DNA of 64,000 nucleotides from contig CAZPVT010000030.1 of NCBI GenBank assembly GCA_964590395.1, positions 278,942 to 342,941 of the forward strand, given 5' to 3'. Positions 52,510 through 61,518 of the stretch are shown here, one piece after another. Position 1 is the first letter of the stretch. Each line of letters opens with the position of its first letter. The stretch is from JAOABP01 sp964590395. GTDB lineage: Bacteria; Hydrothermota; Tepidihabitantia; Tepidihabitantales; Tepidihabitantaceae. Both the position numbers and the translations under genes were made by a program. The notes beneath the pieces were generated by a model. That model saw nothing but the letters and a program-made list of their open reading frames with translations, searched no databases and was not told where the DNA came from.

Positions 52510-53127
52510 ATGAAAAAGGAACTTTTAATCTCATTTACCGGTCACCTGGCAATAATCGGTCTTGCCGGCTTTATTACCAGCACTTATTACCACCGGCAAA
52601 AACCGCTACCGCGCCCGTCAACAATTACCGTCCAGTTATTCAGAGGTGAACCCCAAGAACCACCGCAACCGGTAACAAAACCCCATCTCGTCCAACCCGC
52701 ACCCAAGCCGGCGCCGGTTGAAAAACCTAAGGAGGAAAAACCCAAAAGCCAACCCGCACCGGCAAAAAAGACCCAGGAGCCTGCACCTAAAAAGCAAGAG
52801 GCTATGTTCAAACATGCTGGACTTGGTGCCAAGGTCGAAGGCGTGCAGGCGCTGGGATATAACTATTATTTACAACAGATGCTCGAAAGGATTGCGGAAA
52901 ACTGGCAGGACCCCCAGACTCGAAAAGCGGGCAAACTATCAGCAACCGTTATGTTTACAATTGAACGGAATGGTGCGTTAACGGAGATCAAACTGGAAAA
53001 AAGTTCTGGTGACCGGCTGTTTGACGAAATCTGTCTCCGGGCGGTAATGGTTACTGCGAAATTACCCCCCCTGCCAGCAGAGTTTCGTGCCCCGCGACTA
53101 AAGATCCATCTTGAATTTGAGCGGTGA
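52510..53127 (+). CDS. TolA/TonB-family energy transducer
   Basis: A 205-residue protein with one N-terminal helix (about 5-25), a long Pro/Lys/Glu-rich linker (about 48-95) and a C-terminal TonB-like domain with LSATVMFTIERNGALTEIKLEKSSGDRLFDEICLRAV-type features (spread over residues 140-175). Position after tolQ and tolR suggests TolA function, though the C-terminal domain is closer to TonB. Start: ATG after TAAGGG. Confidence 0.88.
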   Translation: MKKELLISFTGHLAIIGLAGFITSTYYHRQKPLPRPSTITVQLFRGEPQEPPQPVTKPHLVQPAPKPAPVEKPKEEKPKSQPAPAKKTQEPAPKKQEAMFKHAGLGAKVEGVQALGYNYYLQQMLERIAENWQDPQTRKAGKLSATVMFTIERNGALTEIKLEKSSGDRLFDEICLRAVMVTAKLPPLPAEFRAPRLKIHLEFER

Positions 53128-53163
53128 AGTGCTAAATTTAAAATTAAATAAAAGGAGGTAATA

Positions 53164-53712
53164 ATGCTGGGAATAATATTAGCGGTCATCATCGGACTGG
53201 CGGTAATTTTTCTGATCGGCAGTTACAACCTTCTGATCCGGAGCCGTAATCGAGTTCAAAACGGCTGGCATCAGATCGACGTCCAACTAAAACGACGTAT
53301 TGACCTCATCCCCAACCTTGTGGAAACGGTCAAAGCCTATGCGAGCCATGAACGGGAGATATTTGAAAAAATCGCTGAGGCTCGGGCACTGGCGGTCGGT
53401 GCCCAGGGTCCAGCAGCCGCTGCCAAAGCAGATGAACAGTTGACTGCGACCCTCAAAACCCTGTTTGCGATCGCTGAGAACTATCCGGACCTGAAGGCAA
53501 ATCAAAACTTTTTAAAACTGCAGGAGGAACTTGCCCATACCGAAAACAACATCGCCTTTGCCCGACAGTTCTACAACGATGTGGTGATGGATTACAACAA
53601 TCGGGTCCAGATGTTTCCCACTAATATAATTGCCGCGATCTTTAGATTTTCGCCGGCTGAATTCTACCGGGTTCCGGAGATGGAAAAGGAGGCACCCAAG
53701 GTCAGTTTTTAA
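53164..53712 (+). CDS. lemA: LemA-family membrane protein
   Basis: A 182-residue protein with an N-terminal membrane helix (about 3-22) and a helical domain. RNRVQNGWHQIDVQLKRRIDLIP NLVETVKAY is the family core (split here), with LAHTENNIAFARQFYNDVV and the C-terminal YNNRVQMFPTNIIAAIF. The start is ATG after AAAGGAGG. LemA often lies beside HtpX, as here (10 bp), but its function is unsettled. Confidence 0.93.
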   Translation: MLGIILAVIIGLAVIFLIGSYNLLIRSRNRVQNGWHQIDVQLKRRIDLIPNLVETVKAYASHEREIFEKIAEARALAVGAQGPAAAAKADEQLTATLKTLFAIAENYPDLKANQNFLKLQEELAHTENNIAFARQFYNDVVMDYNNRVQMFPTNIIAAIFRFSPAEFYRVPEMEKEAPKVSF

Positions 53713-53721
53713 TCCCTGCCT

Positions 53722-54648
53722 ATGCCAGAAAAACAGCATCTTTATCAGTTAATTGCCCAGAACCGGTGGACCACCTATTTATTTATCATCATCTTCACGC
53801 TCATTCTGGCTGTAGTTGGGTATGCACTCGGATATTACTTCCGGTGGGGCATCGAGTACTATCTGATATTTGCGCTGTTTATCATCTTCTATAACCTTTC
53901 CCTCTATTATAACGCTGATAAACTGGCACTGGCAGTTAACCGGGCTCAACCTGCCGCGGTTGAAGAGTATTATGAATTGCACAATGTGGTCGAGGAGGTG
54001 GCAATTGCTGCTGGAATTCCTAAACCACGGGTTTATGTAATTAATGATCCGGCACCGAACGCATTTGCGACCGGTCGAAATCCGAATAACGCTGCGGTCG
54101 CGGTAACCACCGGCTTACTCCAGATGATGAAACGGGATGAATTACAGGGGGTTATTGCGCACGAAATCGCCCATATCCGCAATTATGACATCCTGCTGAT
54201 GACGATTGTAGCGATTCTGGGGGGACTGCTCATTCTCTTTCGGGATATAATATTTAGATGGGCATTCTATGCCGGAGGAACGAGACGCCGAGATTCACGA
54301 TCCCGCAGCGGTGGGCAACTCGGCTTAGTTCTAATTCTGCTCGCCCTGGTGCTGGCAATTCTGTCGCCACTGATCGTGGCACTCATCCGTGCCGCCATCT
54401 CCCGGGAGCGTGAATACCTGGCAGATGCTTCAGGCGCTTTGATCGTCCGTAACCCGTTTGGTTTAGCAAACGCCTTGCGAAAAATTGGTAGTTATACTGG
54501 AAAACTCCGGACCGCCTCGCATGCCACCGCGCATATGTTCACCGCCAACCCTTTTGGTAAAGATCAAGAGGAAAAGTTAAACCTGTTTGCCTCCCATCCA
54601 CCACTTAAAGAAAGGCTCAGACGTCTCGAACAGTTGACCATCCCCTAA
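53722..54648 (+). CDS. htpX: M48-family membrane metalloprotease, HtpX homologue
   Basis: A 308-residue zinc protease with four membrane segments. VIAHEIAHIRNYDILLM (about 143-159) is the HEXXH active site, and SREREYLADASGALIV (about 230-245) supplies the third zinc ligand Glu. HtpX degrades misfolded inner-membrane proteins. Pairing with lemA is a recurring arrangement. Convergent with dnaE, 35 bp apart, with no clear terminator. Confidence 0.93.
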   Translation: MPEKQHLYQLIAQNRWTTYLFIIIFTLILAVVGYALGYYFRWGIEYYLIFALFIIFYNLSLYYNADKLALAVNRAQPAAVEEYYELHNVVEEVAIAAGIPKPRVYVINDPAPNAFATGRNPNNAAVAVTTGLLQMMKRDELQGVIAHEIAHIRNYDILLMTIVAILGGLLILFRDIIFRWAFYAGGTRRRDSRSRSGGQLGLVLILLALVLAILSPLIVALIRAAISREREYLADASGALIVRNPFGLANALRKIGSYTGKLRTASHATAHMFTANPFGKDQEEKLNLFASHPPLKERLRRLEQLTIP

Positions 54649-54683
54649 ATTTCAACCCCAGCGTCAAATATCAGTAATAACCA

Positions 54684-57600
54684 CTATTGGGATGTACGGT
54701 TAAACCGCTGAACAACTTGGGGTAATGTCGCCCGGTAAGTAACTCGGTCCTTGCCTATTAGTTTTTCCAACTCCTCAACCAACTGGTCATCAATTTTCAC
54801 CTGGTAATTTCTTAATTGGAATCCGCGCTGGAATCCTTGCCCGTTGACAACAATTGATATTGGAACATCACCGGGAAAACTCTCAACTATCCGTTTTATC
54901 TCCTGCAGGATAAAGTCATTAAGCCCCTCCACCGGTAAATGAATATTTACGGCACTGATGAACTGACGCGCCGTGGTAAAATCAAAGATCCTCTCCGCCC
55001 AGATCTGCGGCATTCCGGCTTGGGAATGAGACTCTGTGTACCGGTCGGTCAATGGTGAACCACCGACGCGGTTTTTCACCCTCCCCTGAACCACGATGAG
55101 CCTCTCCGGCATAAGCAGTCCACGCGTTTTCTCCAAAATGTCCGCAAAGACCATCACCTCAACCGCGGAATCAAAATCTTCAATGGTAACGATGAAATAA
55201 TCGCGATTGCGCTTGTCCTTTCTACTCCTTTTTTCGGTTATCACCCCGGCGACAGCAACCGGCGCGTTATCATTAAGCCCGGTGATTACACTGATCGGTT
55301 TTAACTGCAACGCCCGGTATTCCCGAAGGTAGCGCTGCAATGGATGTGCGGAAAAATAATAACCGAATGACGCCTTTTCAAAAGCAACCAATGTATCATG
55401 GTCACCGGCTGACTGGTCGCGATTTGCGGTTTCCTCTTCCTCCTGGCTACCGAAAAGGTCAAACTGCCTTTCACGATACAAAAGTCTTTCTGATGCCGCT
55501 TTAGCCAACTCCTTCTCCAGACTGGCAAACAACTGGAACCGATCCGGTTGCAACTGCTCAAACGCTCCGGCTTTGATCAGTGACTCAACCGCCTTACGAT
55601 TTACCCTCCCCCGATTGCGCATCAGAAAATCAAGTAAACTCTTGTAAGGTCCATGCTCCGTTCTCTCTTGAACAATTGCCTCTGCCGCGGCGATACCGAT
55701 ATTTTTCAGACCTGCCAAGCCGTAACGGACACTTCCCTCCTCAACGGTGAAGTTCAGATCACTACGGTTGATATCCGGCGGCAATATCTTAATATCCATC
55801 CGGCGCGCCTCGGTTACAAACTTTGCCAGTTTATCAAAATTACCGAGTTCACTGATCAAAGATGCAGTTATAAACTCTACCGGATAATTGGCTTTAAGAT
55901 AGGCGGTGATATAAGCCAGATGAGCATAGCCAGCGGCGTGGGCTTTATTAAATCCGTAACCGGCAAACCTTTCTAAAAGATCAAAAATCCGACCGGCTTT
56001 ATCTGCCGGGATATTGTTAACCTTACTACAGCCCTCAATGAATGTCTGCCGCTGGGCTGCCATCTCCTCGACCTTTTTCTTGCCCATCGCCCGGCGCAAA
56101 ATATCTGCCTGTGCCAAACTATAACCTGCAAGCACCTGCGCCGCCTGAATCACCTGCTCCTGGTAAATCATAATACCATAGGTTTCCTGACACACCGATT
56201 CCAGAAGCGGATGGTCGTAGACTACCGGCTCTTTGCCACTCTTGCGTTCAAGATACTTAGGAATCAACTCCATTGGTCCGGGTCGATACAGCGCAATCAA
56301 TGCGATGATATGCTCAATTCTTTCCGGCTTGATTTTCTTACAGAGGTTTCTCATCCCCGGGCTTTCCAACTGAAACACACCCACCGTCTCTGCCTGCTGA
56401 AGCAACTCATAAGTCTTGAGGTCTTCAAGACTGATATTTCTTAAGGAAAAATTGGGAGTGTGTGTCCGAACCAGTTTCTCCGTCTCATCAATAACGGTCA
56501 GCGTGCGCAAACCTAACACATCCATCTTCAAAAGGCCAATCGCATCCAGACTATGCATATCGTACTGGGTGCAAACTTCGGAATCGGGCATCTTATACAG
56601 CGGCACAAATTCCCAAATAGGTCGTGGTGTAATTACGATTGCAGAAGCGTGAATTGAAGCATGACGGTTCAACCCCTCGATCTTCTTGGCGATGGTCCAC
56701 AGTTCCTGATACCGGGGTTGCGAACTAATCAGACTGGCAAGTTCCTCAACTTCCTTCTCTGCCCCCTCCAGTGACATTCCTGGTGGAATTAACTTCGCAA
56801 TCTGGTCAACCTCGCCGATGGGAACATCCAGCACCCGCCCTACATCCCGCACCGCTGCCCGTGCCTGCATCGTCCCAAAGGTGATGATCTGAGCCACTGA
56901 ATCTTCCCCGTATCGCCTGCGGATATAATCAATTACCTCACCACGCCGGGAATCAGCAAAGTCAATATCCACATCCGGCAGGGTAATCCGTTCTGGTGAC
57001 AAAAACCGTTCAAAAAGCAAACCATAGCGAATTGGGTCAATATCAGTAACACCCAGACAGTAAAGCACCAGCGACCCACCGGCTGAACCGCGGCCCGGAC
57101 CAACCGGAATTCCCAGTTCCCTTGCTTTGACCACGATATCCCGGACGATCAAAAAATAACCGGCAAAACCCATTCTCCTGATCACAGATAACTCATACTC
57201 TAACCGACTTGTTAATTCAGCGGTAATTTTGGAGTACATCTTCTTCAGCCCGGCGTGGGCAAGATGGCTCAGATAATCAAAATCGGTTTGAAACTCAGAA
57301 GGTGGAGAGTAAGCAGGCAGATGAAACCGCCGACTGCCGATATCAATCAGCAAATTACACCGCTCCGCAATCTCTACGGTACTCTTAATCGCCTCCGGCA
57401 AATCCGCAAACAACGTCTTCATCTCTGCTGGTGAACGGAAATAGAAACCGGTGCTGTTCAGGCGCAGCCGGTCCTTATCCTTCAACCGCTTACCGGTCTG
57501 AATGCACAACAGCACATCCTGCACCCGGGCATCATCCGGCATAATGTAATGGCAGTCATTTGTTGCAACCAGCGGAACGTCCAGCGCCTGGGAAATTTCA

Positions 57601-58196
57601 ATCACCCCCGGAATGATCTGCTCCTGCTCGGACAGACCGTTCCGCATTATCTCCAGAAAAAAGTTCTTCTGTCCGAAAATCTCCTGATAACTTGCTGCCG
57701 CCTCCATCGCCTTCTGCTGTTCATTACGCAAAAGATACCAGTTCACCTCTCCCTTCAAACAACCAGAAAGTGCGATCAATCCCGAACTGTATTTACTCAA
57801 CAACTCCTTATCCACCCTTGGCTTATAATAAAACCCCTCCAGATAGGCATAGGAAACAAGTTTAATCAGATTGTAATAACCGGTCTCATTCTGACACAAA
57901 ACAGTCAGATGAAAACTTGCCTCCGGAACATCAGAACGAATCTCCTTTTCCCGTCGGTCGCGCGGTGCCACATAGATTTCAGCACCGATAATGGGCTTAA
58001 TCTTTGCCTGCTGTGCGGTTTGATAAAAGTTAATTGCGCCGAACATATTTCCGTGATCGGTCAAAGCCAGCGCCTCCATCCCGAACTCCTTTGCCTGCAA
58101 AACCATCTCCTCAATCCGCGATGCACCATCCAGCAGGCTGTACTCAGAATGATTGTGCAGATGGACAAAATCCACTGCGGACCTTTTCTGGGACAT
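54684..58196 (-). CDS. dnaE: DNA polymerase III alpha subunit
   Basis: A 1170-residue family C polymerase. The N-terminal PHP domain has VHLHNHSEYSLLDG, ALTDHGNMFGAINFY and GAEIYV with metal ligands intact, so it may hold exonuclease activity. LPDVDIDFADSRRGEVIDYI is the catalytic Asp motif and FNKAHAAGYAHLAYITAYLKANYP is the tail of the palm/finger domain. The helix-hairpin-helix and the OB domain (VAVAGVITEKRSRKDKRNRDYFIVTIED) follow. No separate epsilon subunit is in the window. Length is normal for DnaE. Confidence 0.96.
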   Translation of the reverse strand: MSQKRSAVDFVHLHNHSEYSLLDGASRIEEMVLQAKEFGMEALALTDHGNMFGAINFYQTAQQAKIKPIIGAEIYVAPRDRREKEIRSDVPEASFHLTVLCQNETGYYNLIKLVSYAYLEGFYYKPRVDKELLSKYSSGLIALSGCLKGEVNWYLLRNEQQKAMEAAASYQEIFGQKNFFLEIMRNGLSEQEQIIPGVIEISQALDVPLVATNDCHYIMPDDARVQDVLLCIQTGKRLKDKDRLRLNSTGFYFRSPAEMKTLFADLPEAIKSTVEIAERCNLLIDIGSRRFHLPAYSPPSEFQTDFDYLSHLAHAGLKKMYSKITAELTSRLEYELSVIRRMGFAGYFLIVRDIVVKARELGIPVGPGRGSAGGSLVLYCLGVTDIDPIRYGLLFERFLSPERITLPDVDIDFADSRRGEVIDYIRRRYGEDSVAQIITFGTMQARAAVRDVGRVLDVPIGEVDQIAKLIPPGMSLEGAEKEVEELASLISSQPRYQELWTIAKKIEGLNRHASIHASAIVITPRPIWEFVPLYKMPDSEVCTQYDMHSLDAIGLLKMDVLGLRTLTVIDETEKLVRTHTPNFSLRNISLEDLKTYELLQQAETVGVFQLESPGMRNLCKKIKPERIEHIIALIALYRPGPMELIPKYLERKSGKEPVVYDHPLLESVCQETYGIMIYQEQVIQAAQVLAGYSLAQADILRRAMGKKKVEEMAAQRQTFIEGCSKVNNIPADKAGRIFDLLERFAGYGFNKAHAAGYAHLAYITAYLKANYPVEFITASLISELGNFDKLAKFVTEARRMDIKILPPDINRSDLNFTVEEGSVRYGLAGLKNIGIAAAEAIVQERTEHGPYKSLLDFLMRNRGRVNRKAVESLIKAGAFEQLQPDRFQLFASLEKELAKAASERLLYRERQFDLFGSQEEEETANRDQSAGDHDTLVAFEKASFGYYFSAHPLQRYLREYRALQLKPISVITGLNDNAPVAVAGVITEKRSRKDKRNRDYFIVTIEDFDSAVEVMVFADILEKTRGLLMPERLIVVQGRVKNRVGGSPLTDRYTESHSQAGMPQIWAERIFDFTTARQFISAVNIHLPVEGLNDFILQEIKRIVESFPGDVPISIVVNGQGFQRGFQLRNYQVKIDDQLVEELEKLIGKDRVTYRATLPQVVQRFNRTSQ

Positions 58197-58207
58197 ACCT
58201 AATTATT

Positions 58208-58235
58208 CTTTTAGCAACTAATCTGAGTATGTCAA
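58208..58235 (-). promoter_or_regulatory. Promoter of dnaE
   Basis: TTGACA (58235-58230), a 16 bp spacer and TAAAAG (58213-58208). The leader would be only about five bases before the ATG at 58196. Confidence 0.4.
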
Positions 58236-58268
58236 ATTATATCACCCACTTTATACACCAGACAACGG

Positions 58269-58430
58269 TTAATTTTTTAACCTTTAGGTTAAATTTTTAC
58301 CATTAACCATTTTTTGTTTATCTTATTGAAAAAATGTTACTTATTTTAATTTTAGCCAAATTTTAGACCCCATCCCCTATACGGTATCCATGACCATTCA
58401 CAAAATCATTACCGGTTTGGTATCTGCCAG
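58269..58430 (+). repeat. Dispersed ~160 bp repeat, copy 2
   Basis: Matches 2892-3052 in opposite orientation. The palindrome TTTAACCT-TT-AGGTTAAA lies at 58276-58293. TTTTAGACCCCATCCCC, TACGGTATCC and ATG follow, then ACAAAATCATTACCG. After about 58430 the two copies no longer resemble each other. Confidence 0.75.
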
Positions 58431-58586
58431 GACGGGAGATACAGTTTAGCCAGCTCTCATCCTCACACCTGGACAGATGTAAGTGTTCAGGATTTTACCT
58501 GTTTTCAGGATTACGGCTATTACAACAGCCTGAATTATGCTAACGATAATACCCTTATAGACAACTGTAAAATTGCCCCTCATTAG
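58356..58586 (+). pseudogene. Coding-like remnant without start codon
   Basis: The frame is open for about 76 codons and ends at TAG 58584-58586. It includes RYSLASSHPHTWTDVSV and DYGYYNSLNYANDNTLIDNC, which looks like an exported beta-helix-type protein tail. No usable start codon exists, and the first third lies in the dispersed repeat. It may be the stump of a gene lost by recombination, or chance. Confidence 0.25.
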
Positions 58587-58626
58587 AACAAATAACACAA
58601 TCACCCGGTTTATCTTTAAAATTTAC

Positions 58627-58654
58627 TTGACAAAAGGTTAACAATTATTAGATT
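58627..58654 (+). promoter_or_regulatory. Possible promoter of the PorV-like gene
   Basis: TTGACA (58627-58632), a 16 bp spacer and TAGATT (58649-58654), giving a leader of about 60 bases. Confidence 0.35.
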
Positions 58655-58721
58655 TACCTTGTTGCAAAGACAGAGGTCAGCAAAAATAACTGGTTGTTTC
58701 TACTTGACAGGAGATTTTTCT

Positions 58722-59939
58722 TTGGTTAATTTCATAAAGATGAAAATCATATTTCGATGCTTGATTTGCTATCTAATATTATTAATTGAGGTTGCTTCAG
58801 GTTCTCAAAATCCCGGTGCCGTTTTCCTGCTAATCTGGCCCACAGCCCGTTCAACCGCCTTAGCAGGGGCAGTAACCGGCTTAGCAGATGAGCAGGACGC
58901 CTCTTATTATAACCCGGGTGGTTTAGGCTTCCAGGAGGGAGTTGGGTTAACAACCTCAGGAGGACCATGGTTACCTGGTTTATGGCCAGGTATGTATTAC
59001 ATCTATACGAGCGGAGGAGCCGGACTTCCCTTGAACCTACCACCAATTAAAAACTTCAATATCGGTGCCAATTTTACCTACCTCACTACCGGCGAGACCG
59101 ATGTTATCAATGAACGGGGTGAATTTATTGGTAGATATAGAACCTGGGATGCGGCATTTGGTATTCATAGTGGCGTAAATCTATCAGATTACCTCGGATT
59201 CGGATTAGGTGTTAAATATATCTATAGTTTTCTCGTTCCAGATTGGGTCTGGAAAGAGATGCCGGAACTGGGAATAGAGGCTGGCGGTACCGGCAGGACA
59301 TTCGCCGCTGATATTGGAATCTTATTTAAACCATTCAAACCGATCTCAATCGGACTTTCAATGAATAATCTTGGTCCTAACATTTCCTACACTTCTTCTG
59401 GTGAATCCGACCCCCTGCCCAGGATGTTAAGGCTGGGAGTTGCCCTGACACCACTTGACTATTCATTATTCGAACCTCCGTTGTTGCGGGATTTACTCAA
59501 ACTCCGATTGCGGGGACTGGTAGAATTTGACAAAATTCTGGTTGGAGCATTTTCTGATACAACTAAAAGTTTTCTTGAGCAACTTGGTCCAGAATTTAGA
59601 GATATGTGGAAGTCTGCTGGAGTGGAAATTACGGTTATCTCATATACCATCCGGGTTGCTTATTTTGAATATATAACCGGCCAGCGGGGCGGTTTTGTAT
59701 ATGAAAAAGATGGACTGACCTACCACTATTCCCTGTTTGATATATTTACCAGGAGAAATTTAGGAAAGTTAAAGTCAATCGGTCTTTGCTGGGGAATAGG
59801 ATTTGGTATTGCCGATCACATCAGGCTGGATTTTACAAGTGATGCTTTAATTTATGACTTTCCGACTACCAATTGGAAAATAGGCGTAACAGTAAATAAC
59901 CTGAACGGATTGCTGGCAAAAATTCGAAATGAGATATAA
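58722..59939 (+). CDS. PorV/PorQ-like outer-membrane beta-barrel protein
   Basis: A 405-residue protein. TTG at 58722 with AGGAG eight bases upstream gives a good signal peptide (residues 1-27); an ATG at 58740 is the alternative. FLLIWPTARSTALAGAVTGLADEQDASYYNPGGLGF is the N-terminal pattern of the PorV/UPF0164 group (split over residues 35-70). Repeated amphipathic strands such as LGFGLGVKYIYSF and ISIGLSMNNLGPNISY follow, and the chain ends in NWKIGVTVNNL. In Bacteroidota PorV serves the type IX secretion system, but a simple lipid or hydrophobic-compound channel is also possible. Confidence 0.82.
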   Translation: MVNFIKMKIIFRCLICYLILLIEVASGSQNPGAVFLLIWPTARSTALAGAVTGLADEQDASYYNPGGLGFQEGVGLTTSGGPWLPGLWPGMYYIYTSGGAGLPLNLPPIKNFNIGANFTYLTTGETDVINERGEFIGRYRTWDAAFGIHSGVNLSDYLGFGLGVKYIYSFLVPDWVWKEMPELGIEAGGTGRTFAADIGILFKPFKPISIGLSMNNLGPNISYTSSGESDPLPRMLRLGVALTPLDYSLFEPPLLRDLLKLRLRGLVEFDKILVGAFSDTTKSFLEQLGPEFRDMWKSAGVEITVISYTIRVAYFEYITGQRGGFVYEKDGLTYHYSLFDIFTRRNLGKLKSIGLCWGIGFGIADHIRLDFTSDALIYDFPTTNWKIGVTVNNLNGLLAKIRNEI

Positions 59940-59950
59940 GGAGATATGCA

Positions 59951-60349
59951 ATGAAAAGATACAATAATGCTAACAAAGCCCTCTGTCTGGTATTAGCACT
60001 ACTACTTGTTGCGGTACCGGTTATGGCAGAACAGGCAGAAAAGAAAATCCTTGATGATTATACGCAGGGAAAAGCAGATGGCGAGCGAGATGCAAAAGGT
60101 AATACTCTGTGGTTTTTTGCAGGATGTTGTTTGGGTGGAACCGGAATAATTCTTGCTTTCCTCGTAAAACCTGACCCCCCAGGGTCAGCATTGTTGGGAA
60201 AGTCACCAGAATACTGTATGGGTTATACAGAAGGTTATCAAGCAAAGGCTTCTAAACAAAATGTAGTGTATGCTGTAGCTGGATGTATTACTTTTTGGAC
60301 TCTTTATCTTCTTTTCTATGTTGCAGTAATAATAGCTGCAAATCAATGA
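59951..60349 (+). CDS. Small exported two-helix membrane protein, copy A
   Basis: A 132-residue protein with a signal peptide (cleavage after AVPVMA, residue 26), a short acidic segment (DDYTQGKADGERDAKG) and two hydrophobic helices separated by a loop with LLGKSPEYCMGYTEGYQ. It is a paralogue of 61016-61432. The first 92 bases differ at only four positions between the two genes, while the rest is far more divergent. No known family is recognised. The ATG follows AAGGAGA. Confidence 0.8.
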   Translation: MKRYNNANKALCLVLALLLVAVPVMAEQAEKKILDDYTQGKADGERDAKGNTLWFFAGCCLGGTGIILAFLVKPDPPGSALLGKSPEYCMGYTEGYQAKASKQNVVYAVAGCITFWTLYLLFYVAVIIAANQ

Positions 60350-60369
60350 ATAAAAAAAGGAGGAAAATA

Positions 60370-60984
60370 ATGGAGAAAATAAAAAGCCTTGTATTAACTG
60401 CTGGGATTTTGGCTCTTTTAGTTGGTTGCACTTTCACTGTGCCAATTAATCCTAACCCAGCAGCTTATTACAGTGTCGATAAGATCGACCTTGATGTCGG
60501 CTTATTGATTGATGACTCCCAGATTAGACAGGTTCATTCGCAAAGTGGTTTTTGCTTACTCGGGGTAGCACATACATGGAATTTTCAAACTGGAATGGCG
60601 CTAAGGATTGCGGCTGAGCAGATATTTAAAAAGATGTTCACCAAGGTAGAACTGTTAAGCTCAGCAAGTGAGTTTCAGAATAAGCCTTTGACATTACTCA
60701 TCACGCCTAAGATTACAAGGTTTAATGTCTCACAAGATATTACTGCGGAATTACTTCTATATTGTAAATTGATTGACCAAAACGGAAAAGTCGTGTATGA
60801 AAGAACCATCCCGGCAAAAGGCAGCAGTCAAGCACTAACTGCTTATTTCGGCGGTGTTTTTGTCGGTAAACAAACGCTTTCACAAACATCGACCGAAGCA
60901 TTTAATAGGGCGTTTGAATTTTTGGCTAAAGATATAAAAGAGAAGGTAGACTTTAGTGTCTATTTAAAAGAGAAAAAACCGTGA
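60370..60984 (+). CDS. Lipoprotein of unknown function
   Basis: A 204-residue protein with its ATG at 60370 after AAAGGAGG. ILALLVGC is a lipobox (Cys20). The mature part is a mixed alpha/beta domain with VDKIDLDVGLLIDDSQIRQ, FKKMFTKVELL and PLTLLITPKITRFNVS, reminiscent of the YajG and LptE-like class of small lipoproteins, but no diagnostic motif is seen. It lies between the two small membrane-protein paralogues, probably in one transcript. Confidence 0.75.
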   Translation: MEKIKSLVLTAGILALLVGCTFTVPINPNPAAYYSVDKIDLDVGLLIDDSQIRQVHSQSGFCLLGVAHTWNFQTGMALRIAAEQIFKKMFTKVELLSSASEFQNKPLTLLITPKITRFNVSQDITAELLLYCKLIDQNGKVVYERTIPAKGSSQALTAYFGGVFVGKQTLSQTSTEAFNRAFEFLAKDIKEKVDFSVYLKEKKP

Positions 60985-61015
60985 GTGATGAAAAATAAAA
61001 GAGGGGAGGCATGCA

Positions 61016-61432
61016 ATGAAACGATACAATAATGCTAACAAAGCCATCTGCCTGGTATTAGCACTACTGCTTGTTGCGGTACCGGTTATGGCAGAACAGG
61101 CAGAAAAAGCGGATATAACCGATTATATGCAGGGGAAGATGGATGGACAAAGAGATGGAAAGAGCAGTAGTGAGATTCTCTGGCTTGCGGTTGGCTTTCT
61201 GCTCGGTCCAGTTGGTATTCTGATCGGCTATCTTGTCCCACCCACTGTTCCTGCTGACCGTCTTATCGGTAAATCAACTGAATATGTTCAGGGTTATACT
61301 GAAGGATATCAGAATAAAGGCAAACAGCAAAACGCAATCTGGGCAGCAGGAGGATGTCTACTGTCAGCAGTTGGCTGGTGTGTTTACTACTTCCTCGTTA
61401 TTGCCGCCGCTGCCGCTCAGACTTCATACTAA
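61016..61432 (+). CDS. Small exported two-helix membrane protein, copy B
   Basis: A 138-residue paralogue of 59951-60349 with an almost identical signal peptide, the same ITDYMQGKMDGQRDGKSS-type segment and two helices around LIGKSTEYVQGYTEGYQNKG. ATG follows GGGGAGG. After the stop an AAAGGAGG site with no start codon behind it remains at 61433-61440. Family unknown. A structural envelope role is possible. Confidence 0.8.
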   Translation: MKRYNNANKAICLVLALLLVAVPVMAEQAEKADITDYMQGKMDGQRDGKSSSEILWLAVGFLLGPVGILIGYLVPPTVPADRLIGKSTEYVQGYTEGYQNKGKQQNAIWAAGGCLLSAVGWCVYYFLVIAAAAAQTSY

Positions 61433-61518
61433 AGGAGGAATCCGGCAAATTCCTGTGTTGCTTTAGGTAAATTTATCTGATAGCGTAGAATAGATAAAAG
61501 TTAAAAGAGGGTATCGTT

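Larger units (their letters stand above)
58197..58721 (+). other. Intergenic region between dnaE and the envelope block
   Basis: It holds the dnaE promoter, copy 2 of the dispersed repeat, a coding-like remnant (58356-58586) and the promoter of the next gene. A second TTGACA at 58704-58709 lies just before the ribosome site of that gene. Nothing else is recognised. Confidence 0.6.

Noticed and set aside
54649..54683. Rho-independent terminator between htpX and dnaE, and at other convergent gene ends
   Set aside because: No GC-rich stem followed by a T-run is present. The same is true at 7257-7276 and 36415-36433.
57549..58202. Plus-strand open frame of 217 codons opposite the start of dnaE
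   Set aside because: dnaE has an intact PHP domain here. The antisense frame has no ribosome site or recognisable domain.
61433..61460. AAAGGAGG after the stop codon of the second small membrane protein as the ribosome site of another gene
   Set aside because: The only start-like codon in range (GTG) opens a three-codon frame.
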